Shown: positions 1 through 7,348 of the stretch, one piece after another
Position numbering within the stretch: position 1 is the stretch's first letter
Layout: each line of letters opens with the position of its first letter
From: an uncultured Clostridia bacterium
Lineage (GTDB): Bacteria > Bacillota > Clostridia > Oscillospirales > Oscillospiraceae
Direction of reading: 5' to 3'
Assembly (NCBI GenBank): GCA_947170435.1
Contig: CAMVTO010000013.1
Coordinates: forward strand, 1-63,740
Length of the DNA stretch: 63,740 nt
Position numbers and translations under genes: made by a program
The notes under the pieces: generated by a model
What the model was told of the DNA's origin: nothing
Databases searched by the model: none
Seen by the model: only the letters and a program-made list of their open reading frames with translations

Positions 1-74
1 ACCCTTTTTGGGCTCCTAACCTCTCTTTTTTTGCGCTATTTTGCAACGCGCCCTTTTTTATTTGCGAGGTTGCC

Positions 75-254
75 ATGGGCGCGCTGTTCTTTATCATGAT
101 TCTTGTTTTTGCCCTTGTGGATGCGGAAGTCAACAACCCAAGGCCGGAGAAGCGCCCTGACAAGGACGATCCGCACAGAACGATAGAGGATGATATCAGC
201 GAGTTCCTCGAAACGGTTTGGACGAAGATCAAGAGCCGAATCAAGAAAAAGTAA
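75..254 (+). CDS. small membrane-anchored protein, 59 aa, unknown function
   Basis: Short open frame beginning MGALFFIMILVFALVDAE and ending in a lysine-rich tail (KSRIKKK). The first 15 residues form one hydrophobic segment; the rest is charged and probably cytoplasmic. The ATG is preceded by a GCGAGG-like ribosome site at 64-69. The frame stays open upstream to the window edge, so a longer protein starting outside cannot be fully excluded. It ends just before the promoter of the next gene. I do not recognise a family. Confidence 0.5.
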   Translation: MGALFFIMILVFALVDAEVNNPRPEKRPDKDDPHRTIEDDISEFLETVWTKIKSRIKKK

Positions 255-256
255 CG

Positions 257-285
257 TTGCATTCGCCGGCTTCATCTGCTATTCT
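257..285 (+). promoter_or_regulatory. sigma-A type promoter for the ferritin-like gene
   Basis: TTGCAT (257-262) and TATTCT (280-285) are separated by exactly 17 bp, upstream of the start codon at 331. The -35 matches the consensus at 4 of 6 positions and the -10 at 5 of 6. Confidence 0.5.
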
Positions 286-330
286 GACACTGTAAACCAT
301 TCAATTGAACAGGCCGGGAGGAAACAGATC

Positions 331-828
331 ATGACGAGAAAACAGTTCAAGGATCTCCGCAAAGCCCAGCAAGGCGAGCTCGACGCCGTTCTCATGTACA
401 ACGCATTGGCGGACACGGTGAGCGATCCCGCGGACGCCGAAACGTTCCGCACGCTCGCGGCGGAAGAAGGCCGCCACGGTTCCGTGTTTAGAGCCTATAC
501 GGAGCAGATTGTGAAACCGCGCAGGACAAAAGCCGTTCTGCTGCCGTTCCTTTACCGCGTATTGGGCAGAAAAATCACCTATCGGCTGATCGCCAAGGGC
601 GAGTACGACGCTGCCAGCGCCTACGAGCACCTGATTCCCGCGTTCCCGGAGGTGGAGAGCATCCGTGCGGACGAGCAGCGCCACGGCGACACCGTCAAGG
701 CGCTGCTGACGCACAAGGAAGGCGGCAAAAAGCGCGTGCTCCGCGCGATCCTGTTGGCGGCGGGCGGGCTTGCCCTTGCCGGATGCGCCTATTTCGCCCT
801 ATCCCATCGGAGGTATTGCAGAAAATGA
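331..828 (+). CDS. ferritin-like / rubrerythrin-type protein with C-terminal membrane anchor
   Basis: 165-residue protein starting MTRKQFKDLRKAQQGELDAV. The helices carry ferritin-type metal ligands: E16 region (QQGELDA), EEGRH near residue 46, a GEYDAA segment near residue 90 and DEQRH near residue 111. This is the arrangement of the rubrerythrin/VIT1-like di-iron four-helix fold. A hydrophobic stretch (AILLAAGGLALAGCAYFAL) near the C terminus suggests membrane attachment. The start at 331 is chosen for GGGAGG at 316-321; the frame is open further upstream, but that part overlaps the promoter. Members of the family handle iron or peroxide; the specific reaction is not visible here. The stop overlaps the start of the next gene (ATGA), so the two are probably translationally coupled. 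Confidence 0.75.
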   Translation: MTRKQFKDLRKAQQGELDAVLMYNALADTVSDPADAETFRTLAAEEGRHGSVFRAYTEQIVKPRRTKAVLLPFLYRVLGRKITYRLIAKGEYDAASAYEHLIPAFPEVESIRADEQRHGDTVKALLTHKEGGKKRVLRAILLAAGGLALAGCAYFALSHRRYCRK

Positions 829-1373
829 CCATCGATCCCACGCAGTATACCGCGCGTCCGTCCGAACCGCGCAGCGAACAGGAGGACGCCATCTATGACA
901 AGCTGGACGCGCTCGGCATCCCGTTCCTCCGCGTCGATCATGAGCACGCGGACACCATGGAGGATTGCCGTTTGATCGAAGCCCACCTCGGCGGGAAGAT
1001 CTGCAAGAATCTGTTTCTCTGCAACCGGCAGGAGACCGAGTTCTACCTGCTGATGATGCCCGGTGAGAAGCCGTTCAAGACGAAGTATCTCTCCGCGCAG
1101 CTCGGCTGCTCCCGTTTGTCCTTCGCCTCCGCGGAGCACATGACGGAGCTTCTCCACACGATCCCCGGCTCCGCCTCCGCGCTGGAGCTGCTGTTCGACA
1201 CGGCGCATCGCGTGAAGCTGGTCATTGACCACGACCTCCTGCAAGAGGAGACCATAAGCGGGCATCCGGGCTTCTCCACGTCCACGCTGCAGCTCAAGCG
1301 CGAGGACTTGCTCCGCTATGTGGACGCCGTCGGGCATACGCCGACCATCGTTGACTTACCCGCAGAAGCGTAA
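825..1373 (+). CDS. YbaK/ProX-type prolyl-tRNA editing domain protein
   Basis: 182 residues covering the whole YbaK/aminoacyl-tRNA deacylase fold. The features are LGIPFLRVDHEHADTMEDC near the N terminus, the conserved lysine in GGKICKNLFL, and the GHPGFSTSTLQL segment near the C terminus. Free-standing members (ProXp-ala/YbaK/PrdX) hydrolyse mischarged alanyl- or cysteinyl-tRNA(Pro) in the cytoplasm, as a quality-control step for proline codons. The start codon overlaps the preceding stop (ATGA) and has GGAGG at 809-813, so it belongs to the ferritin-like operon. Which mischarged tRNA it edits cannot be read from the sequence. Confidence 0.85.
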   Translation: MTIDPTQYTARPSEPRSEQEDAIYDKLDALGIPFLRVDHEHADTMEDCRLIEAHLGGKICKNLFLCNRQETEFYLLMMPGEKPFKTKYLSAQLGCSRLSFASAEHMTELLHTIPGSASALELLFDTAHRVKLVIDHDLLQEETISGHPGFSTSTLQLKREDLLRYVDAVGHTPTIVDLPAEA

Positions 1374-1418
1374 TATACGCCGGATGCTCGTGCAACACAC
1401 GGAGGAGGGAGATTATCC

Positions 1419-1643
1419 ATGCTGTTTGGCAGAAAGAAGCAGGTCGCCAAAATCGACTATGATCCCGCGACGCAGCACCCCGCGATCCGACAGAGCATCT
1501 GCACCGGCGAGATGGTCGGCGGCATCATGGACGACCGGACGGGGAAATTCCTCGAATCCATGCTGATACGGGATCAAAGGGATCGAGAGGAGTTCGCCGC
1601 GCGCGTCGGCATGGAGCCGGACAAGCTCAAGGTCTTTTACTGA
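1419..1643 (+). CDS. conserved small protein, 74 aa, unknown function
   Basis: Starts MLFGRKKQVAKIDYDPATQ and contains a compact segment with ICTGEMVGGIMDDRTGKF followed by an acidic, helical C terminus. It has a good GGAGGGAG ribosome site just upstream. Similar small proteins occur in Clostridia as I recall, but no function is established. It lies between the editing protein and the acetyltransferase in the same direction with short gaps, so it is probably part of the same cargo operon. Confidence 0.6.
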   Translation: MLFGRKKQVAKIDYDPATQHPAIRQSICTGEMVGGIMDDRTGKFLESMLIRDQRDREEFAARVGMEPDKLKVFY

Positions 1644-1658
1644 GAGGCGTGAAAACGA

Positions 1659-2165
1659 ATGGAGAATAAGACTCTGACCATCCGTTCTGCCGAGCCGAAA
1701 GACTACCCGGATATTCTGCGCTTGAACGCCGACAATGTCTCTGTGCTTGCCCCGATGGACGGGGAGGGCATCCGGCGGTTCGCGGATTGGGCGGAGCTGT
1801 TTTGGGTGGTCGAAGCAGACGGCGTGTTCGCCGCGTTCCTGATTGCCCTGCGTGAAGGCAATCAGGAGTATTGGAGCGAGAACTATAAATGGTTCTCCGC
1901 GCACTATCCGCAATTCCTGTATATCGACCGCATCGTGGTCAAGGCCGCGTATCGCGGGTATGGAATCGGACAGCGGCTCTATGAGCTGGCCGCCGCCCAC
2001 GCCCGCAATACCGGAGTACCTGTGCTCACAGCGGAGATCGATACCGAACCCGTTTACAACGACGCAAGCCTTCGCTTCCATGCCGCGATGGGCTTCCGTG
2101 AGGTTGGAACGCAGTATGTGCGCGGCGGCACGATCAAGGTGTCTCTGCAAGCATGGGAACTGTAA
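1659..2165 (+). CDS. GNAT-family N-acetyltransferase
   Basis: 168 residues with the GNAT fold in order: N-terminal strand-helix (LTIRSAEPKDYPDILRLN), a central beta strand (LYIDRIVVKAAYRG) and the acetyl-CoA pyrophosphate loop YRGYGIGQRLYELA. A C-terminal segment (SLRFHAAMGFREVG) is typical of RimI-like and small-molecule acetyltransferases. It transfers acetyl from acetyl-CoA to an amine; the substrate is unknown. It is the last gene of the rightward run and meets the leftward polymerase operon tail to tail, with only 4 bases between the stops. No terminator is obvious in that gap. Confidence 0.85.
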   Translation: MENKTLTIRSAEPKDYPDILRLNADNVSVLAPMDGEGIRRFADWAELFWVVEADGVFAAFLIALREGNQEYWSENYKWFSAHYPQFLYIDRIVVKAAYRGYGIGQRLYELAAAHARNTGVPVLTAEIDTEPVYNDASLRFHAAMGFREVGTQYVRGGTIKVSLQAWEL

Positions 2166-2169
2166 TGCC

Positions 2170-2427
2170 TCATGCCGGGTGTCGTTTGAGCGCCACCCAC
2201 CAGCGGCCGTCGCCGAACCACAGGTATGCCTCCTGCCCTCGAATGAGGCAGGTGTAGCGGTCGCCTACGCCGCCTGCGCTCTGACAGGCGGCACGGCGGA
2301 CGTCCTTGATACGGTCAATTTGATACTTGTGCGCCTCATCGATCTCAATCTCGATGGGGCGCATCTTGCCTTCGGCGTCAAAACGCACCGTCACCGGCAC
2401 GAACTTTCTGTCGCGTATTTCTTCCAT
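2170..2427 (-). CDS. small protein co-encoded with the Y-family polymerase, 85 aa
   Basis: Starts MEEIRDRKFVPVTVRFDAEG and continues with a predicted beta-rich body (YTCLIRGQEAYLWFGDGRWWVAL). It begins 6 bases after the polymerase stop and is surely co-transcribed. Small proteins at this place in Firmicutes polymerase-Y operons, including the unrelated YolD family, are thought to be accessory to translesion synthesis. I see no YolD signature. Function is unknown; the SOS context is inferred from its position behind a LexA-like box. Confidence 0.65.
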   Translation of the reverse strand: MEEIRDRKFVPVTVRFDAEGKMRPIEIEIDEAHKYQIDRIKDVRRAACQSAGGVGDRYTCLIRGQEAYLWFGDGRWWVALKRHPA

Positions 2428-2433
2428 AGCTGA

Positions 2434-3681
2434 TTACCCCGCAAAGTATCCGACCGGATGGATCGTGTGATCGTCCACCGGATTGATCCCAGCCAGCAGC
2501 GGATCGGTGCGAACGATTGCCCGCTGGATGCTCATATACCCATAGCGATGGCGCAGATGGTCCATCGCGCTGTCGATCCGTTCCCAACGGTCGCGCTTTT
2601 TATCGTCCGAGAACAGCGAAAGCTGTGTGGCGGAGGTCGCCTCAACCAGCCCAGCGCCCCGGACGCCGATGCTGCGGATTGGCTTATCCCAGTGGTAGCT
2701 TCTCTGGAACAGGTCAAGCGCCGTCTCCGCGATCTCCGTGCTGGAGCAGGTCGGCGTTTGCAGCGTTCGCCGACGTGTGAAGGAGTAGAGGTCGGAGTCC
2801 CGAACGGAAATCTCAACCACGGTGCAGCGCGACGCCAGCTCCCGCATCCGAACCGCGACGCTCTCGGCGAGCAAAAACAGCATGATCCGCACATCGTCCT
2901 CGCAGACAAGATCCCGCGGTGTGGTGGCGCTGTTGCCGACGGACTTGATGTTCTGAATGTGGTCGCTCCGGCAGACGGGCGAGTTGTCACGCCCGTTGGC
3001 AAACATACTGAGTACCGCGCCCATCTTGCCGAGCCGACGCACAAGGAAGTCCTCCGGGCATTCCGCGAGACGCCCAATCGTGCTGATTCCGACCGAGCGC
3101 AGCTTGCGGCTGGTTGCGGGGCCGACGTACAGCAGGTCCTCCACCGGCAGCGGATACACGATCTGCTTGTAATTGTCCGCCTCAATGCGCGTGATCGCGT
3201 CCGGCTTTTTGTAGTCGCTGCCGAGCTTCGCCGTGATCTTGTTGTTGGCAACGCCGATGCTGACCGTGATGCCAAGCTCAAACTTGAACCGCTCGCTGAT
3301 CTCCTTTGCAATAGCCATCGGCGAGCCGAACAGCCCAACGCTGCCCGTCACGTCCAGCCAGCTTTCATCGAGGCCGAATGGCTCCACCTGATCGGTGTAG
3401 TCCTCATAGATCTCCCGCGCCATGCGACTAAAGCGGATATACTCCCGATAGTCGGGCGGAAGTACGATGAGGTTCGGACACTTCTGCTTTGCCTGCCAGA
3501 TCGCCATGCCGGTCTTCACGCCAAAGGGTTTGGCAATATAGTTTGCCGTCAGGACAATGCCGTGCCGCGCCTCCTGATCGCCGCAGACGGCAAGCGGCTT
3601 GTCACGCAGCTCCGGGCGTCGCTGCATCTCGACGCTTGCGTAAAAGCAGTTGCAGTCGATATGTAGAATATTGCGTGGCAT
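2434..3681 (-). CDS. Y-family DNA polymerase (DinB/UmuC-type)
   Basis: 415 residues, usual length for the family. The palm carries the metal-binding motifs HIDCNCFYASVE (D9) and FGLDESWLDVTG (D105, E106, D110). Helix-hairpin-helix sequence follows (VGPATSRKLRSVGISTIG), and the little-finger domain is at the C terminus. It copies past damaged bases with low fidelity. Start at 3681 is supported by GGAGGTGA shortly upstream. The promoter contains a LexA-like box, so it is probably DNA-damage inducible. It is divergent from the YedK-like gene, and polymerase Y cassettes of this kind are common cargo on Firmicutes mobile elements. The subtype (pol IV or pol V-like) is not settled. Confidence 0.9.
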   Translation of the reverse strand: MPRNILHIDCNCFYASVEMQRRPELRDKPLAVCGDQEARHGIVLTANYIAKPFGVKTGMAIWQAKQKCPNLIVLPPDYREYIRFSRMAREIYEDYTDQVEPFGLDESWLDVTGSVGLFGSPMAIAKEISERFKFELGITVSIGVANNKITAKLGSDYKKPDAITRIEADNYKQIVYPLPVEDLLYVGPATSRKLRSVGISTIGRLAECPEDFLVRRLGKMGAVLSMFANGRDNSPVCRSDHIQNIKSVGNSATTPRDLVCEDDVRIMLFLLAESVAVRMRELASRCTVVEISVRDSDLYSFTRRRTLQTPTCSSTEIAETALDLFQRSYHWDKPIRSIGVRGAGLVEATSATQLSLFSDDKKRDRWERIDSAMDHLRHRYGYMSIQRAIVRTDPLLAGINPVDDHTIHPVGYFAG

Positions 3682-3719
3682 ACCGCCTCACCTCCCGCGT
3701 CTGAATAACTTTATATTGT

Positions 3720-3733
3720 CGTACAACTGTTCT
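3720..3733. promoter_or_regulatory. LexA/DinR-like operator between divergent SOS genes
   Basis: Read on the minus strand this is AGAACAGTTGTACG, that is GAAC-N4-GTAC against the Firmicutes LexA core GAAC-N4-GTTC (one core mismatch). It lies in the spacer of the leftward promoter, between TTGACA (complement of 3737-3742) and GACAAT (complement of 3716-3721, 15-16 bp spacer). It is also upstream of the rightward promoter. It therefore could repress both the polymerase and the YedK-like gene. Confidence 0.55.
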
Positions 3734-3761
3734 AATTGTCAAGAGGCAATTTCTGGAGGTG

Positions 3762-3791
3762 TTGATAGCGCGGACACAAAAGTGCTATACT
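3762..3791 (+). promoter_or_regulatory. promoter of the YedK-like gene
   Basis: TTGATA (3762-3767) and TATACT (3786-3791) are 18 bp apart, 5 of 6 matches each. They lie 48 bases before the start codon chosen for the YedK-like gene. Confidence 0.6.
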
Positions 3792-3839
3792 ACATCTTGC
3801 CCCTAAGAGGGACATCAGATCATACAGGAAGTGGTTGAC

Positions 3840-4430
3840 GTGTGCGGACGCTATCAGTTCTCTCAAGAGCAGAGCAAGGAAATTCTACAGATTATACAAG
3901 AGGTGCAGGACAAGTTCGGCACGAAGGCGGCGCACGACGTGCGGCGAGGCGAGATCGTCCCCGGCTGCAAGATGCCGGTGCTGCTCGGCTCGGATGAGGG
4001 ACCGACGCCGGAGCTGCTGGTGTGGGGCTTTCGCACGTCGAGGTCGCTGATCATCAACGCAAGGGCGGAAACGGCGCTGGAGAAGCCCACCTTTGCCGAA
4101 AGCACACGGTACCAGCATTGCGTGATCCCATCCACGGGGTTCTTCGAGCGGGACGGTGACAAACGGAACTACCACTTCACGATGCCCAGTTCCACCGTGC
4201 TCTACATGGCGGGCATCCACGATGTGCGCGGAGGCATCCCGTGCTTTTGCATCCTGACCACCGCCGCCAACGACTCCATGCGCGAAGTGCATGACCGGAT
4301 GCCGCTGGTGCTCGAGCCAGAGCAGGTAGAGCCGTGGCTGTACGACATGAAAGCGACAGAAACCTTCCTGAAGATGACGCCGCCTCTGCTGGAAAAGCAG
4401 TTGCTGGACGCACAGATCGGATTGTGGTAA
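3840..4430 (+). CDS. SOS response-associated peptidase, YedK/HMCES (SRAP) family
   Basis: SRAP proteins form a covalent crosslink through a cysteine that must be residue 2, protecting abasic sites in single-stranded DNA. I therefore choose the GTG at 3840, which gives M-C-G-R-Y and has AGGAAG at 3826-3831 with an 8-base spacer. An earlier in-frame GTG at 3831 would bury the cysteine at position 5 and lies on top of the ribosome site. Other conserved residues are visible: asparagine in NARAETALEKP, glutamate in GFFERDG and histidine in EVHDRMPLVLEP. Length is 196 residues, slightly short of E. coli YedK. It is divergent from the Y-family polymerase with a LexA-like site between, fitting a shared damage response. 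A terminator follows. Confidence 0.88.
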   Translation: MCGRYQFSQEQSKEILQIIQEVQDKFGTKAAHDVRRGEIVPGCKMPVLLGSDEGPTPELLVWGFRTSRSLIINARAETALEKPTFAESTRYQHCVIPSTGFFERDGDKRNYHFTMPSSTVLYMAGIHDVRGGIPCFCILTTAANDSMREVHDRMPLVLEPEQVEPWLYDMKATETFLKMTPPLLEKQLLDAQIGLW

Positions 4431-4447
4431 TTGAATAAACCCATCGA

Positions 4448-4482
4448 CCGGGGTCTCCGCAGGAGGCCCCGGATTTCTTTTT
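4448..4482 (+). terminator. intrinsic terminator after the YedK-like gene
   Basis: CCGGGGTCTCC (4448-4458) pairs with GGAGGCCCCGG (4462-4472, one G-T wobble) around a 3-base loop, followed by ATTTCTTTTT. Confidence 0.75.
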
Positions 4483-4500
4483 ACAAGGAGGAGCCAGAAC

Positions 4501-5877
4501 ATGAAACCGATTGAATTGGAGCTTTGGAAACCCAAACAAGCTGACCCGCGCTACATGGAGCGCGCAGGCCAGCGCAGCGCCGAGGAGGTGTTTCGGGAGC
4601 TGGAGCAGCGCCTCGACAGCATGGGGATGCTGCCCGACGAATACCTCCTGCTGGACAGGGACTGGCAGGACGGTACGCTCATCCCGGAGGATGCGGACAT
4701 CTTCGTTACCACCGACTACGGTGAGAGCGAGGGCATCTACCTCGACGCATACATCAAATGGTACGAGGACGGCAAGCCCGTCACCAAGTCGTTCTTCACC
4801 GGCAAGACGCTCGGCGAGACCGGCGCGGATCTGGACAGGATGTTCCTCATCGCCTCGGCGATCACGAAGGCGTTTCACGGCTACGGCCGCCAGCCGGAGA
4901 GCGGCATGGTGCTCTGCCTCAACGCAGAGGAGAAAGAGGAACTGATCGAGGCGCTCGTAGAGAAGCGGGAGCGGACGTTGGAGCAGACTGACCGCGTCGA
5001 GAAGCTCCTGCGCCGCGCCGCGGGGAGCATCACCGCCTACATGGATACGGTCGGCGAACGCCCGCTCCGCATCAGCGACTTTGATAAGGCGGTGCTTGCC
5101 GTCCGCGACGGTGAGCTGGAAGCGTTCAAGGATATGCTTCCCAGGGTGTCGGAGCGAGCGGACGAACTGCTCATCGAGGCGGCGGGACGCGCCGGAGCGG
5201 TCGGGACAAAGATGGCGGTCTGCCTGCTTGCCGCAGCGGAGAAGATTACGGACGAGGCGTATCTCGCCGCAAGCAAACGCGCGGTGGATATCGGTGACGT
5301 CGAGCGCGTCCGCTTCCTCATGGAGCAGTATCAGGCTCACGCCGCGGCGCCGCGCCCTGAATACTACGGCGAGGTCATCGACTACGCCTGCGGCGAAAAC
5401 AAGGCGATGGGGCACCAGCTCATCGCCGTTGCGCCCAAGGAGTGGATCGCCGCGGCGCCGACCGGCCTCCATGTCCGCATGAGCTGCGGCGGCGAGCTGA
5501 TCATGTCGCAGATGCTGCTCAGCAAGGGGCTCCAGCCGGGAGCCGACACGCCGACCGTCCTCCAAAACTACACCTGCTCCAAAGACCGCCTCTGGATGGC
5601 GGAGCAACTGCTCAAGCGCGGCTGGAAGGTACGCCCGGACGATTACCTCTCCATGGATATCTGCATGAGGAACGGCGCGGCCGGAGCCGCCAAGCACCTG
5701 CTGGATCAGGGAATGGACTACGACCAATACCGGGCGTGGGCGGAGAAGCACAGCCGCTTCGACATCGACGAGCAGACCGCAAACGAGGTGCAGCAGTATT
5801 GGGACGACATCCGCCCGCAGGAGCAGAGCGAGGCAACCGAACAGGATGCGCTGCGGCTCGAAGGGATGACGTTGTGA
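4501..5877 (+). CDS. unknown 458-aa protein, first gene of the conjugation block
   Basis: Acidic, mostly helical protein starting MKPIELELWKPKQADPRYME with a strong AAGGAGGAG ribosome site. The N-terminal third has mixed strand-helix character. From about residue 190 the sequence is a run of paired helices (AVRDGELEAFKDMLPRV, AVDIGDVERVRFLMEQY, LMSQMLLSKG-like, AAKHLLDQGMDYDQY). That spacing recalls ankyrin-like solenoids, although the ankyrin consensus is not clear. No signal peptide or membrane segment is seen. It overlaps the next gene by 4 bases (GTGA) and so is co-translated with the NlpC/P60 protein. A role in conjugation is inferred from position only. Confidence 0.65.
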   Translation: MKPIELELWKPKQADPRYMERAGQRSAEEVFRELEQRLDSMGMLPDEYLLLDRDWQDGTLIPEDADIFVTTDYGESEGIYLDAYIKWYEDGKPVTKSFFTGKTLGETGADLDRMFLIASAITKAFHGYGRQPESGMVLCLNAEEKEELIEALVEKRERTLEQTDRVEKLLRRAAGSITAYMDTVGERPLRISDFDKAVLAVRDGELEAFKDMLPRVSERADELLIEAAGRAGAVGTKMAVCLLAAAEKITDEAYLAASKRAVDIGDVERVRFLMEQYQAHAAAPRPEYYGEVIDYACGENKAMGHQLIAVAPKEWIAAAPTGLHVRMSCGGELIMSQMLLSKGLQPGADTPTVLQNYTCSKDRLWMAEQLLKRGWKVRPDDYLSMDICMRNGAAGAAKHLLDQGMDYDQYRAWAEKHSRFDIDEQTANEVQQYWDDIRPQEQSEATEQDALRLEGMTL

Positions 5878-7052
5878 CAGCGCTGGCAAAGCTCGGCGCG
5901 GCGGCGCTCTCCGACAACCGCGAGACAATCGGCTGGCTGCTCGCCGCCGTGCTGTCCCCCATCATCCTCGTCACCGTCGTCCTCTGCTCTGTGGGCGAGG
6001 GCGGCGAGGATCACAACAAGGCGGCGATCTCCGCCTGCTTCTACGGCGTCAGCTATACCGAGCAGGTGCCGCGGGAGTTCCGCGAGCACATCACTGATAT
6101 GCAAACAGCCTTCTCCCGTCTGGATTCCGCGATCCAGACCGTCAACGAAAACGCAGAGGACGGTGGTCTTGACGCAACCCGCGTCAAGGCTGTTTTTTAT
6201 GCCCTCTGCTTTGGCGAGGACGCGCCGTCGCGCCGTGAGGCTGTGCAGTTCGTCGGCTGCTTCTATACCACCGAGACGCGCACGCGGACGGTGGAGGTGA
6301 CGGACGACGAAGCCGGCGAGACGACTACAGAGGAAGAAGAATACACCGTGAACGTGCCGGTATCGACGGAAGCCGCTTACGCGAACGCCGCGGCGCTGCT
6401 GGGGCGAGAGGTCACAGACGACGACCGCGGCAACGTGGAGAAGATCTACGCCATGATCGCCGGAACCGCGGACAGCGGCGGCAGCGGCGGGAGCTGGCTG
6501 CGCGGCGCCGATCCCAGCGTCGAGCTGGACGCCTCGGTGCTGACGGCTCCCGACACGAAGAACGCCGCCGACCTCGTTGCCTATGCCGAGTACGCATGGC
6601 GCTCCGGCTGGGGCTATGTGTGGGGCAGCTACGGCAACGTGCTGACGGAAGCGTCCCTGCAATCCCTGATCCGGCAGTACCCGGAGATGGTCGGCGGCTT
6701 CGAGAGCGTCATCCGTGCCAAGTGGCTGGGCGGCAGGACAACGGACTGCGTCGGCCTCATCAAGAGCTATGGCTGGTTCGATCCAGACGCGCTGACCATC
6801 CGCTACGGCACAAACGGGATGCCGGACATCACCGCGAACGCGATGTACTACGCCGCGACCGAGAGCGGCCCCGTCAGTACGATGCCGGAGATCCCCGGAC
6901 TCGCCGTCTGGAAGGACGGACACATCGGCGTGTACGTCGGCGGCGGGTATGTGATCGAGGCGAGCGGGACGAGCAAGGGCGTGGTCAAGACGAAGCTCGC
7001 CGAGCGCGGCTTCACGCACTGGCTGAAGATCCCGTACATCAGCTATGAATAA
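5874..7052 (+). CDS. membrane-anchored NlpC/P60 cell-wall hydrolase of the conjugation system
   Basis: 392 residues. The GTG at 5874 overlaps the previous stop; the frame is open much further upstream, but that part is a shadow of the preceding gene. One membrane segment lies at about residues 21-42 (WLLAAVLSPIILVTVVLCSV). A helical stalk and an acidic linker follow. The C-terminal NlpC/P60 domain shows the catalytic cysteine in GGRTTDCVGLIKSYGW, the histidine in KDGHIGVYVGGG and a following YVIEAS. Such enzymes cleave peptide stems of peptidoglycan. In Gram-positive type IV secretion systems they open the wall for the channel (VirB1/CwlT-like role). The residues and the neighbouring relaxase make that role likely. 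Confidence 0.85.
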   Translation: MTALAKLGAAALSDNRETIGWLLAAVLSPIILVTVVLCSVGEGGEDHNKAAISACFYGVSYTEQVPREFREHITDMQTAFSRLDSAIQTVNENAEDGGLDATRVKAVFYALCFGEDAPSRREAVQFVGCFYTTETRTRTVEVTDDEAGETTTEEEEYTVNVPVSTEAAYANAAALLGREVTDDDRGNVEKIYAMIAGTADSGGSGGSWLRGADPSVELDASVLTAPDTKNAADLVAYAEYAWRSGWGYVWGSYGNVLTEASLQSLIRQYPEMVGGFESVIRAKWLGGRTTDCVGLIKSYGWFDPDALTIRYGTNGMPDITANAMYYAATESGPVSTMPEIPGLAVWKDGHIGVYVGGGYVIEASGTSKGVVKTKLAERGFTHWLKIPYISYE

Positions 7053-7063
7053 CGGAGAGGAGA

Positions 7064-7348
7064 ATGAACATGGAGAAAACCGAACTGACAGTCAGCATCG
7101 AACCCGAACGGCTCGACGCGCTGAACTACTTTCTCGCGCAGGATGGCAGCAGCGCACAGAAGGAGCTGGAGAAAATGCTCGCCGAGCTGTATGAGCGGAA
7201 GGTGCCGGAGGACACCCGCGGCTACATCGAGAGTAAGATCGCTCCGACGAAGCCAAAGCGTCCCTCGCATCCCGCGCCCAAGCCGAAGCCAAACCCCTCG
7301 GCATCCCAACAGACGGAACAGAAGAAGGAGGCACATCATGAGCAGTAG
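7064..7348 (+). CDS. small mobile-element protein, DUF6103-like
   Basis: 94 residues. The first 60 are strongly helical and charged (LTVSIEPERLDALNYFLAQDG, ELEKMLAELYERKVPEDTRGYIE). The tail is proline and lysine rich (PAPKPKPNPSA). This resembles the DUF6103 proteins found beside NlpC/P60 genes of clostridial conjugative elements; that match is from memory and was not searched. GGAGAGGAG lies upstream. It overlaps the next gene by 11 bases. Confidence 0.65.
   Translation: MNMEKTELTVSIEPERLDALNYFLAQDGSSAQKELEKMLAELYERKVPEDTRGYIESKIAPTKPKRPSHPAPKPKPNPSASQQTEQKKEAHHEQ

Noticed and set aside
4177-5928. 583-codon frame on the minus strand
   Set aside because: It lies opposite the 458-residue gene and the end of the YedK-type gene, crosses their terminator, and is rich in arginine and leucine as shadows are.
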